A stretch of 51,497 nucleotides of DNA from JAMHZE01 sp964424715 (lineage in GTDB: Bacteria; Pseudomonadota; Alphaproteobacteria; Rickettsiales; UBA8987). The first letter of the stretch is position 1, and each line of letters opens with the position of its first letter. A program made the position numbers and the translations under genes. Below the pieces are notes generated by a model, which made no database searches, was not told the DNA's origin, and saw only the letters and a list, made by a program, of their open reading frames with translations. The DNA lies in contig CAYRJW010000004.1 in the NCBI GenBank assembly GCA_964424715.1, forward strand, positions 1 to 51,497, read 5' to 3'. Of this stretch, positions 34,677 to 42,963 are shown in pieces.

Positions 34677-35696
34677 ATGGATAAGAACGATAAAAAGAAA
34701 GCACTGGAATCTGCATTAAGCCAGATCGAGAAAGCCTACGGAAAAGGCTCTGTAATGAGACTTGGCGATAAAGAGATCGTTAAAATTGAATCTATTTCTA
34801 CCGGCTCTTTGGGGCTGGACATGGCTCTTGGCATCGGCGGCGTTCCGCGTGGCAGGGTCATTGAGATATTCGGGCCTGAATCCTCAGGTAAAACGACTTT
34901 AACACTTCACATAGTGGCAGAAGCCCAGAAGAAAGGTGGCACCTGCGCATTCATCGATGCTGAACACGCACTTGATTCTGCATATGCTGAAAAACTTGGC
35001 GTGAAAGTGAAAGACCTTATCATCTCCCAGCCGGATACCGGCGAACAGGCTCTTGAGATAGCAGATACTCTGGTACGCTCCGGCGCGGTTGATGTTGTAG
35101 TGGTAGATTCCGTTGCGGCACTTGTACCAAAATCCGAGATCGAAGGCGAAATGGGCGATGCGCAAATGGGTGCTCAGGCAAGGCTTATGAGCCAGGCCCT
35201 GCGTAAACTTACCGGTTCCATCTCAAAAACGAACTGCACAGTTATCTTCATTAACCAGATCCGCCAGAAGATTGGTGTGATGTTCGGTAACCCTGAAACT
35301 ACTACCGGCGGTAATGCACTGAAATTCTATGCTTCAGTACGTTTAGATATCCGCAGGATAGGTGCCATTAAAGATAAGGAAGAAGTTATCGGTAATGCAA
35401 CGCGCGTTAAAGTGGTTAAAAATAAAGTTGCCCCTCCATTCAAACAGGTTGAGTTCGAGATCATCTACGGCGAAGGCATCAGCCAGCTTGGCGAGATAAT
35501 CGATATGGGCGTTAATGCCAATATCATCGAGAAATCCGGCTCATGGTTCAACTATGGTAAGGATAGAATTGGTCAGGGTAAGGAAAATGTTAAACAATTC
35601 CTGAAAGATAATCCTAAGATCGCAGAAGAGATAAAATCCAAGATCATGACAGTTGCGACTGTTCCGGTCGTGAACCCTTCTGAAGATGCGGCATAA
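34677..35696 (+). CDS. recA: Recombinase RecA
   Basis: Homologous recombination and SOS coprotease, about 339 residues. Walker A is GPESSGKT (66-73); MAW motif GRVIEIFGPESSGKTTLTLH, loop L2 FINQIRQKIGVMFGNPETTTGGNALKFY and VVDSVAALVPKSEIEGEMGD are all intact. The frame extends back to 34623, but I chose ATG at 34677 because of AGAGGA just upstream, the promoter position and family length. It is bounded by accessory DNA on the left and by alaS 20 bases to the right. Confidence 0.97.
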   Translation: MDKNDKKKALESALSQIEKAYGKGSVMRLGDKEIVKIESISTGSLGLDMALGIGGVPRGRVIEIFGPESSGKTTLTLHIVAEAQKKGGTCAFIDAEHALDSAYAEKLGVKVKDLIISQPDTGEQALEIADTLVRSGAVDVVVVDSVAALVPKSEIEGEMGDAQMGAQARLMSQALRKLTGSISKTNCTVIFINQIRQKIGVMFGNPETTTGGNALKFYASVRLDIRRIGAIKDKEEVIGNATRVKVVKNKVAPPFKQVEFEIIYGEGISQLGEIIDMGVNANIIEKSGSWFNYGKDRIGQGKENVKQFLKDNPKIAEEIKSKIMTVATVPVVNPSEDAA

Positions 35697-35716
35697 TATA
35701 TAAATATATTTCAGGC

Positions 35717-38406
35717 ATGTCATTACCTCCGAAAACATTAAGTGATGTTAGAAAAAGCTTTTTGGAATTTTTCAAGTCCAAGGGTCATGAGGTAATTCAG
35801 TCATCGCCGCTGCTGCCGCATAATGACCCTACGCTAATGTTCACTAATGCGGGCATGGTGCAGTTCAAGAATGTTTTTGTCGGCAAGGAAGAGTTAAAGA
35901 CCAAACAGGGCCACACTGTTCATAAGGCAGCTACCTCGCAGAAATGCGTTCGTGCCGGCGGTAAGCATAATGATCTGGAAAATGTCGGCTATACTGCACG
36001 CCACCATACATTCTTTGAAATGCTTGGTAATTTCAGTTTCGGTGATTACTTCAAGGAACAGGCAATAAGCCATGCGTGGGAATATTTAACCAAAATTCTG
36101 CAATTACCGAAAGATAAATTACTGGTCACCGTTTACCACACTGATGACGAGGCCTTTAACTTCTGGAAGAAAATTGCAGGCCTGCCGGATGATAAAATAA
36201 TCCGCATCGCATCAGATGATAATTTCTGGGCAATGGGCGATACCGGCCCGTGCGGCCCGTGCAGCGAGATATTCTATGATCATGGTGATAAGATCGCTGG
36301 CGGCCCTCCGGGTTCAGCCGATGCAGATGGCGACAGGTTCATTGAGATATGGAACCTTGTTTTCATGCAATATGAAAAACACGAAGATGGCTCGCAAACA
36401 AACCTGCCGAAACCATGCATCGATACCGGCATGGGGCTGGAGCGCATCACCGCTGTTATGCAGCATGTTCATAATAATTACGAGATAGACCTTTTTGAAA
36501 AACTTATCGAGGCCTCTAAAAATATCTCTCACAAGACTGATAAGAAATATGAAACTTCTCACCGCGTTATCGCGGATCATTTGCGTTCGGCATGCTTTCT
36601 GATAGCAGATGGCATCCTCCCTTCCAACGAGGGTAGGGGCTATGTTCTGCGCCGCATCATGCGCCGTGCCATGAGGCACTGCAATGCACTCGATTCAAAG
36701 CAGACATGGTTCTATAAGTTAATTCCTGCGCTGATAGAAAATATGGGTCAGGCCTATCCTGAATTAATGCGCGCGGAAAATCTGCTTACCCAAACCCTGC
36801 AGAGCGAGGAAGAAAAATTCCACGAAACACTCGGCAATGGCTTAAAGATACTTGAAATAGAAACCAAGGGCCTTAAAGCAGGCGGCAGCCTTAAAGGTGA
36901 TATCGCATTCAAATTATATGATACTTACGGTTTCCCACTCGACTTAACGCAGGATATATTGCGTGCAAAAAATATCGCGGTCGATACCAAAGGCTTTGAA
37001 GAGGCAATGGAAAAACAACGCGAGCAGGCAAGAAGCAGCTGGGCCGGTAGCGGTGAACAGGCAACTTCTGAGATATGGCTGGATGTNNNNNNNNNNATGT
37101 AGCGAAGAAGAATGGCTCAACGGAATTTTTAGGCTATTCAACTTTGAAATCGCGTGCTGAGATCGTTTCAATAATCTCCGAAGATAAAGAAGTCAGATCA
37201 GCAAAAGCCGGAGCAGTCGCGGTATTAATGACAAACCAGACCCCATTCTATGGCGAATCCGGTGGTCAGGCTGGCGATAAAGGTAAAATATATTCCGATA
37301 AATTCAATTTTGAAGTTGAATATACCAGAAAATTCGGCGGCCTCCACGCGCATTTCGGAAAAGTGACAAAAGGTGAAGTAATGGTCGGGCAGGATGCCTA
37401 TCTGGAAGTTGATAAGGTCCGCAGGGATGCAATACGCAGGAACCATTCTGCAACGCATATATTACACGCGGTATTGCGCAAAAAACTTGGCGAGCATATC
37501 ACCCAGAAAGGTTCACTGGTAGAGCAGGATGGTTTCCGCTTCGATTTCTCCCACCAGAAATCTGTGAGCAAGGAAGAGCTTGCCGCGATCGAAAAAGAAG
37601 TTAACCACATAATTTTACAGAACGCAGAATCATGCACCCGTGTAATGCCGATAAAACAGGCAATGGAAAGCGGCGCTACAGCATTGTTTGGTGAAAAATA
37701 CGGCGATGAGGTCCGCGTTGTTGCAATGGGTATGGGCGATAATAATAAAAATTATTCCATAGAATTCTGCGGCGGCACGCATGTTGACCGCACCGGTGAT
37801 ATCGGCCTGTTCAAGATAGTAAAAGAATCCGCAGTTGCCTCCGGCGTCAGAAGGGTAGAAGCCGTGACCGGCGATAAGGCCATAGATTTCATCCAGAACC
37901 GCGATGCGATATTATTCGGTTTGCAGGATAAATTAAAAACCTCCCCTGAAGATTTTGAGAATCGCGTTGCAATGCTAATGAGCGAAAAGAAAAATCTTGA
38001 GAACCAGATATCAGACCTCAAGAAAAAACTTGCAATGAGCGGAGAAGGAAATTCCCAGGCTGGCAGCGGCGTTGCAGTGCAGGAGATCAACGGCATTAAT
38101 TTCATCGGCCAGAAAATAACCGGAATTGAACCAAAAGACCTGCGCGGGTTGATAGATGATTACAAAAAGAAATATGAGAATTCCGTAATTCTTCTGATCG
38201 CAGAAAATGATGGCAAGGCAAGTATCGCCTCCGGCGTTTCCGAAAAACTTATTACAAAATACAGCGCTGTTGAATTCGTAAAGAAAGCCTCCGAAACCAT
38301 GGGCGGCAAAGGCGGCGGCGGCAGACCAGACTTCGCACAGGGCGGCGCAGCGTCGGCTGATAATGCGGATTTGGCGATAGAAGAGGTTAGGAAGCTGATA
38401 GCTTAA
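35717..38406 (+). CDS. alaS: Alanyl-tRNA synthetase (interrupted by a false assembly gap)
   Basis: Charges tRNA-Ala and edits mischarged Ser or Gly. The catalytic domain has MFTNAGMVQFKNVF and CVRAGGKHNDLENVG; the editing domain has NHSATHILHAVL and CGGTHVDRTGDIG; the C-terminal DHHA1 region ends with MGGKGGGGRPDFAQGG. Ten N at 37087-37096 split the frame. The bases on both sides share ATGT; dropping the N run and one ATGT gives the in-frame EIWLDVAKKNGSTEF and a protein of 891 residues, the family length. So the gene is intact. Its TAA stop shares the palindrome TTAA (38403-38406) with the gene on the other strand. Confidence 0.96.
37087..37096. other. False assembly gap (10 N) inside alaS
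   Basis: The left flank ends GGATGT and the right flank begins ATGTAGCG. Merging the shared ATGT restores one continuous alaS frame (2676 bases, divisible by 3). No real sequence seems to be missing. Confidence 0.9.
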
Positions 38407-39494
38407 ATTGCTGCTTGTATTCCTTTTTGCAATTCAATCTGCATTCTTTCATAAAATGCTGTAACTGACTTAGGGTCACCAACTCCACCAAAATGAGACA
38501 TCAAACTTTCTGGATTAGGGTCAGGATTATTTCTTAAATATCCCAATAAATTATTTATATGGCTTTTCTCAATATGGTATCCGTCATCTGCTAATCCCGC
38601 AATCCCAGCATTCATTTTTTTAATAATTTGCATCGTTTGTAAAAGGTCATTTCTGGAGCGCCCATATTCTTCATCTAAAGCAAGGTTCCTTGCTGGATTA
38701 ATATTTTTATAAGGGTTATTCTCGATTCTTTCTATCAGGTAACTTAATGTTTTATCAAAACCTTCGATCCTGCCTAGTTTATAGGCATCTTTATATGATA
38801 AATGTTGCTTTGGTTTTACCTTTTCCCATCCTTTCAGATTGTTATTAAAGAATTCCCTGAGATTTGTTATAAAACTTGTATCAACCCCATTTTCCTGAAG
38901 TGTTCCGATGTGCGCATATAATGTATCTAAAACATTTTTTACTGTGAAATATTCAATTTTTTCAGGGCCTTTCGGATATTGCAGACTAGCTCTATTTAGA
39001 TCAGAAGTGACTCTAATATTATCACCATCTTTATAATCTTTTATATAAACCCCCGTTTCTTTGGTAAGATATACTTCTTCATCTTTGGCTTTTTGAAGGA
39101 ATTCAGTGATTGGTATGTAATCAGTATCTTTGAAAACCAGAAGGGAGTTATATTTTGTAATAGTTTTCAATTTTTCATCAATCCCAAGTATCTCTCCCAG
39201 ATTTTGTGTATAGGGATAAATTCCGCGCATATCCTTTTCAGTGGATTTTACAGGGTCATCCAGATGCAAATCGGAATTTTCTTCCAATATCTTTCTTTTA
39301 TCTGCTGTTGGTAAGCTTTTAAGAGCAGTTGCACCCAAGGTACGAAGCATATCGCCAGTATCAGAAAGTCCTTCTCCGGTAACGGTATCAAAAGATTTTT
39401 TTACATCGTTTATAAATTTCTTATAACCGGGAAGCTTTATAAGTTTTGCTATCACTTCCGGTACAAGAACGCCTTTTAAATTTATTTCTGACAT
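38403..39494 (-). CDS. Orphan protein of unknown function with CtrA-type promoter
   Basis: I do not recognise this 363-residue protein. It has no signal peptide and no membrane segment. It is rich in charged and polar residues and looks mostly helical, with no known catalytic motif. Marks include GVYIKDYKDGDNIRVTSDLN in the middle and SLMSHFGGVGDPKSVTAFYE near the end. Codon use is more AT-rich than in alaS next door, which suggests a different history. It lies between alaS and the broken GTA tail gene, and its promoter (39519-39550) matches that of the metallopeptidase gene. Confidence 0.7.
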   Translation of the reverse strand: MSEINLKGVLVPEVIAKLIKLPGYKKFINDVKKSFDTVTGEGLSDTGDMLRTLGATALKSLPTADKRKILEENSDLHLDDPVKSTEKDMRGIYPYTQNLGEILGIDEKLKTITKYNSLLVFKDTDYIPITEFLQKAKDEEVYLTKETGVYIKDYKDGDNIRVTSDLNRASLQYPKGPEKIEYFTVKNVLDTLYAHIGTLQENGVDTSFITNLREFFNNNLKGWEKVKPKQHLSYKDAYKLGRIEGFDKTLSYLIERIENNPYKNINPARNLALDEEYGRSRNDLLQTMQIIKKMNAGIAGLADDGYHIEKSHINNLLGYLRNNPDPNPESLMSHFGGVGDPKSVTAFYERMQIELQKGIQAAI

Positions 39495-39518
39495 GATATA
39501 ATTCTATTGTTTTTTAGT

Positions 39519-39550
39519 ATTATATCATAAAAAGGTTAAAAAATAGTTAA
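39519..39550 (-). promoter_or_regulatory. Promoter with CtrA-type box upstream of the orphan gene
   Basis: On the minus strand TTAA-CTATTTT-TTAA (39536-39550), flanked as GGTTAA...TTAACC, is followed after 11 bases by TATAAT (39519-39524), 24 bases before the ATG. From the first TTAA to the end of the -10 hexamer the sequence differs from the copy at 26170-26201 at only a few positions, with the same spacing. The TTAA-N7-TTAAC box fits the CtrA consensus. Confidence 0.6.
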
Positions 39551-39653
39551 CCAGGAAGAAAAAATATAACCATCTGTAATAGATGGTAAATTTCTTTAAA
39601 CTTCCGGTCTTTTAGCTCCCAAATCCAAAATATTTTCAAAAATCTTCCCCCAC

Positions 39654-39669
39654 CCCCCTTCCGGGCAAA
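39654..39669 (+). repeat. 16-base inverted copy of the sequence at 34575-34590
   Basis: CCCCCTTCCGGGCAAA, exact reverse complement of the copy upstream of the portal gene. It lies just left of the inverted GTA gp15 fragment, so the two copies bracket the recA-alaS-orphan block. Confidence 0.4.
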
Positions 39670-39691
39670 ATCATCCTCTCTTAAACTTGAA

Positions 39692-40315
39692 TTAAGCAAT
39701 CAAGCTTTGAGTTAGGTTTATGAAAAGAAAAAAATATGAGTTCCCACTTGAATTGAAATCGATCGGAGAAGATGGCTTCTTCGCAGGATATATCTGCCGG
39801 GCTGCGATGCTGTCACGGAAATCGCTGGTGGCTCCGATATTATAATTATTTTCTCGGTTGATGAAGTTAACATCCATTCTGGTCGGCAAATAAGTCTCCG
39901 GAAGATAATCAGTGGAAAGCACAACATTATTCTCATTCAGTAAAAGTTCACGCTGGTGAATATCTACCTCGTCCTCTTTTCCCCTCAGGGAAAATTTCAA
40001 TACGCCATCTGTCTCGATGCCGCTGAAGAACATTGATTCAATAAGTTTCTGAACCGCCCCTATCCCGGATATTCTGGCGTTAAGAACATAGCCATCAACA
40101 ACTTTCTGTAGATCACCTACATCAATATCATTTTCTGCAAGTCCGCAGCGCGAACATATCTCCGCAACTATTCCGGCCAGACTTCCGCCGCCGAGTTTTC
40201 CGTTCACCCAGTGGCCTTTGCTCCATACCGGCCCATCACTCCATACTTCCGTAAGGTCCGGCCAGAACGGATATGGCCTTGCATCCCATGTCCATAAAAG
40301 TTTTTCTTCTACCAT
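39692..40315 (-). pseudogene. GTA host-specificity/tail protein gp15 fragment (middle part, inverted)
   Basis: The 207-codon frame begins MVEEKLLWTWDARPYPFWPD and continues with VWSKGHWVNGKLGGGSLAGIVAEIC, which I recognise as the middle of the large GTA tail-tip protein (gp15 of the Rhodobacter GTA). The family-like sequence runs to about PTRMDVNFINRENNY and then ends in unrelated residues (FFLFINLTQSLIA) before the stop. The frame is open upstream of the ATG to about 40372 and still looks coding (QRLGIEATLLKWQNSD). The N-terminal part of the gene is absent, and this piece runs opposite to the C-terminal piece beside it. Confidence 0.75.
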
Positions 40316-40339
40316 GTCGGAATTCTGCCATTTTAATAA

Positions 40340-40987
40340 TGTCGCTTCAATGCCGAGACGTTGCGCAGTAACCTTGCTATTTTAGGTAATGAGATAATAC
40401 AATTCCGCGACGCCGAATTCATTGATGATGGCAGGTATAAACTCACCGGATTATTACGCGGTCGCCTCGGCACTGAAAATGAGACCGCCGGACATGTGGA
40501 AGGTGAAAGATTCGTGCTGCTTGATAGTCTGATATTTAAAGCCACCATGCCAAAGGCACTTATCAATAATAGCATTGATATAAAAGTGGTGAGTTTCGGC
40601 CAGAATATCAATGATGTTACCGCTATATCAATAACTTACATGGCCAAAAACCTTATTCCTTACGCAGTGGGCGATCTTGATGCCGTTAAGGATGATTCCG
40701 GTGATATTACAATAAGCTGGCTAAGGCGCAGCCGCGAGAGTTCTACATGGCGGGATTATGTGGATATGCCTCTTTCCGAGAGCGTGGAAGCCTATAAAAT
40801 AGAGATAATAGATGATGAAAATCAGATAGTTAGAACTATAAGCGCCGGCACGACCTCTGTTATATATACAATCTCAGAGCAGACCACGGATTTTGGGGGT
40901 TCCCAGGATTCGATCAAAGCAAGGGTTTATCAGATATCAGAACTGGTCGGAAAGGGGCTGGAAACTGAAAAAACCTTTATTTTTTAA
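40340..40987 (+). pseudogene. GTA host-specificity/tail protein gp15 fragment (C-terminal part)
   Basis: The plus-strand frame, with TTG at 40361 as the first possible start, contains EIIQFRDAEFIDDGRYKLTG and LLRGRLGTENETAGHVEGERFVLLD. This is the conserved GTA gp15 segment, followed by SWLRRSRESSTWRDYVDMPL and a C-terminal beta domain. This is the end of the same gene whose middle lies inverted just to the left. About 300 residues between the two pieces and the whole N-terminus are missing, so the gene cannot make a full tail protein. Confidence 0.75.
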
Positions 40988-40996
40988 CCAAACTTA

Positions 40997-41024
40997 TTGA
41001 CAGCAGGAGATTAATATATATGTT
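40997..41024 (+). promoter_or_regulatory. Predicted rpmJ promoter
   Basis: TTGACA (40997-41002), 16 bases, then TATGTT (41019-41024), ending 43 bases before the rpmJ ATG. A perfect -35 with a fair -10. Confidence 0.5.
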
Positions 41025-41067
41025 CAGCCTTCATTTTAAAATAAAGATTCAAATAAAGAGATTTTTT

Positions 41068-41193
41068 ATGAAAGTAGTAAATTCACTTAAAAGCGCGAAA
41101 GCCAGAGATAAAAACTGCCGTATCGTACGCAGAAAAGGCCGCGTTTATGTTATCAATAAAAAGAACCCTAAACTAAAAGCACGTCAGGGCTAA
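41068..41193 (+). CDS. rpmJ: 50S ribosomal protein L36
   Basis: A 41-residue protein MKVVNSLKSAKARDKNCRIV...KGRVYVINKKNPKLKARQG, found by reading the sequence directly. This is the alphaproteobacterial L36 form with an extra N-terminal segment. Only one Cys remains (Cys17), so the zinc ribbon of the standard L36 is absent. AAAGAG lies seven bases before the ATG. It is a single-gene unit with its own promoter and terminator. Confidence 0.95.
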   Translation: MKVVNSLKSAKARDKNCRIVRRKGRVYVINKKNPKLKARQG

Positions 41194-41218
41194 TTTGTTT
41201 TTTACATAAGTTATTCTT

Positions 41219-41249
41219 AAAATGCCAACCGATGAGTTGGCATTTTTAT
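41219..41249. terminator. Bidirectional terminator between rpmJ and fliE
   Basis: A 10-bp stem AAATGCCAAC / GTTGGCATTT closes the loop CGATGA, with A runs before and T runs after it. It can stop transcription of rpmJ (plus) and of flgB-flgC-fliE (minus). Confidence 0.88.
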
Positions 41250-41266
41250 TTTGTGGGAATATAAAA

Positions 41267-41581
41267 TTAGATAGGCATCCGGATTATATCCTGGAATGCG
41301 GTGACTAGTTTATCGCGAATTGATATTGCGGCTTTAAGGCTTAATTCTGCGTTAGCAACGGCGATGGCAAGATCTTCGGTGCTTACTTCGCCGGTTACGG
41401 AACCTGCGGCTTTGATTTCAGCTACTTTTAGTTTTTCGACGGTTTTGCCCAGGGCTTCTTCAACCATCTGGGTAAAGTTGGGGCCGCCGGTCTCGTCGGT
41501 TTCCTTGGTGTTGAAGGTACCGCTGAGATTGCCTATTTTATTATAGGCCGATAATGCATCTAATGTTCTTAAATCTGCCAT
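41267..41581 (-). CDS. fliE: Flagellar hook-basal body protein FliE
   Basis: FliE joins the MS ring to the proximal rod. The 104-residue protein has the family C-terminus VANAELSLKAAISIRDKLVTAFQDIIRMPI and the central FTQMVEEALG. It is the last gene of flgB-flgC-fliE. In many alphaproteobacteria fliQ follows, but here a terminator does. Confidence 0.94.
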   Translation of the reverse strand: MADLRTLDALSAYNKIGNLSGTFNTKETDETGGPNFTQMVEEALGKTVEKLKVAEIKAAGSVTGEVSTEDLAIAVANAELSLKAAISIRDKLVTAFQDIIRMPI

Positions 41582-41600
41582 GAATATATTATATAAATAT

Positions 41601-42077
41601 TTATCTCATTAAATCCAGCGTTCTTTCCATTATTTGTTTTGTTATCTCTATCGAACTCACATTGGCCTCATAACTTCTTTGCGCATCGCGCATATCCATT
41701 GACTCAAGTGATTTATCAACATTGGGAATTTTTATATAGCCTTCGGCGTTAGCAGCGGGGTGGTTGGGTTCATACATAAGTTTGAACTCTGATTTATCAG
41801 TATCGATCTTTTTTACTTTTACGATATTGGCATTTGTCTTCGGGTCTTTTGCTTCTTCGAAGAAGATAGTTTTCCTGCGATACGGTTCGGCGTTGGGATC
41901 GATACCTACAGTATTTTCGTTGGCGATATTTTCTGTAACTATTTTTATCCGCTCACTTTGCGCGCGCATTCCTGATGCCGCAGTTTCAAGTGCCGAATCC
42001 AGAGAACCGGCAAAAGACTGCGTTGCAAAAAAATAAACAGAAAGAACCAGAATGTATTTTATCTTTCTCATGATCAT
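41601..42077 (-). CDS. flgC: Flagellar proximal rod protein FlgC with a Sec-type signal peptide
   Basis: Rod protein of 158 residues. The core is normal: LETAASGMRAQSERIKIVTENIANENTVG at the N-terminus and DAQRSYEANVSSIEITKQIMERTLDLM at the end. Unusually, a typical signal peptide precedes it (MIMRKIKYILVLSVYFFATQSFA, then GSLDSALE). Two Met codons lead into this segment, and no other start is available before the core. The first ATG overlaps the flgB stop as ATGA, which supports translation from there. Rod proteins are normally exported by the flagellar type III system without such a leader. Confidence 0.9.
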   Translation of the reverse strand: MIMRKIKYILVLSVYFFATQSFAGSLDSALETAASGMRAQSERIKIVTENIANENTVGIDPNAEPYRRKTIFFEEAKDPKTNANIVKVKKIDTDKSEFKLMYEPNHPAANAEGYIKIPNVDKSLESMDMRDAQRSYEANVSSIEITKQIMERTLDLMR

Positions 42078-42442
42078 TTATTACCGATCGCTTCCCGTAA
42101 CAGGGAAAGCATCTTTTTATAAGTTGTAGTGGTCTTGGAGAATTCGGAATTATTTTTCATCATCTCAATGGCTTCCATGTCTATCTCAACTTTATCATCG
42201 GTAGCATGCGCGACATAAGATGACGAGGAATCTATACCCGATATATGGCCGGAATTGGTAGTATTCAATGCCAGCATGGAACTTTTCACCATGCCATCGA
42301 AGCTTGGTTTATCAATATCTTTGCGTTTATAGCCGGGGGTATCGACATTGGCGATATTACCCACGATGGCTTCCTGCCTTGCTGCGCCATACTTCATTTT
42401 TGCCTGAAGCATGTTCATGGTAGGTATTTTATCAAGATCCAT
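42074..42442 (-). CDS. flgB: Flagellar proximal rod protein FlgB
   Basis: A 122-residue rod protein with MLQAKMKYGAARQEAIVGNIANVDTPGYKRKD, the conserved flagellar N-terminal motif, and EMMKNNSEFSKTTTTYKKMLSLLREAIG at the end. It leads flgB-flgC-fliE. The 62-base region before it has TAGAAT (42466-42471, minus strand) and two TTAA strings but not a clean CtrA box; no sigma54 element is visible. Confidence 0.95.
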   Translation of the reverse strand: MDLDKIPTMNMLQAKMKYGAARQEAIVGNIANVDTPGYKRKDIDKPSFDGMVKSSMLALNTTNSGHISGIDSSSSYVAHATDDKVEIDMEAIEMMKNNSEFSKTTTTYKKMLSLLREAIGNK

Positions 42443-42504
42443 ATATTTATCCTTGATCGGGTTTAATTCTAGCTACAATTAATGTTAATTCTCAATAACA
42501 AAGA

Positions 42505-42963
42505 TCATTTATGGTAGCTTCTGCCCTCAATGATCATGTAGCTGCGATATAATTGTTCTACAAGCAATAACCTTGCCAACATATGCGGGTAGGTCATTTT
42601 TCCCAAAGATATCACCATATTGGCCGATCTCCTGATATTTTCCGAAAGCCCGTCAGAGCCGCCTAGGATAAAAGCGATATTCCCGGTCTGGTTAGTGGAA
42701 ATTTTTGCAAGCGACCTCGCAAATTCTTCAGAACTCGGTAAATTCCCCCGTTCATCCAGCGCAATTTTAAAATACCCAGCTGGTATCTTCTCAAGAATAT
42801 TCTTTTCCTCTTCAAGTTTCAGAACCTCCGGGTTCTTGGATTTGGTCGAGCTTTCAACCTCAACTATCTTGATACTCCACGGTGTGCGCTTAATATACTC
42901 AGAAATAAGGGCTTTTATATTATCATCCTTAAGTTTCCCTACTGCTGTAATGATTATTTTCAT
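42505..42963 (-). CDS. rlmH: 23S rRNA pseudouridine1915 N3-methyltransferase RlmH
   Basis: SPOUT-class methyltransferase. The C-terminal SAM-binding knot is complete: IAFILGGSDGL and then KMTYPHMLARLLLVEQLYRSYMIIEGRSYHK. I chose ATG at 42963 (MKIIITAVGK, 152 residues), which overlaps the tolB stop by one base (TAATG). The frame could extend eight residues further but those are not family-like. Confidence 0.96.
   Translation of the reverse strand: MKIIITAVGKLKDDNIKALISEYIKRTPWSIKIVEVESSTKSKNPEVLKLEEEKNILEKIPAGYFKIALDERGNLPSSEEFARSLAKISTNQTGNIAFILGGSDGLSENIRRSANMVISLGKMTYPHMLARLLLVEQLYRSYMIIEGRSYHK

Noticed and set aside
42443..42504. CtrA box upstream of flgB
   Set aside because: There are TTAA strings but no pair with a 7-base spacer; the closest reading has a 6-base spacer and a mismatch.
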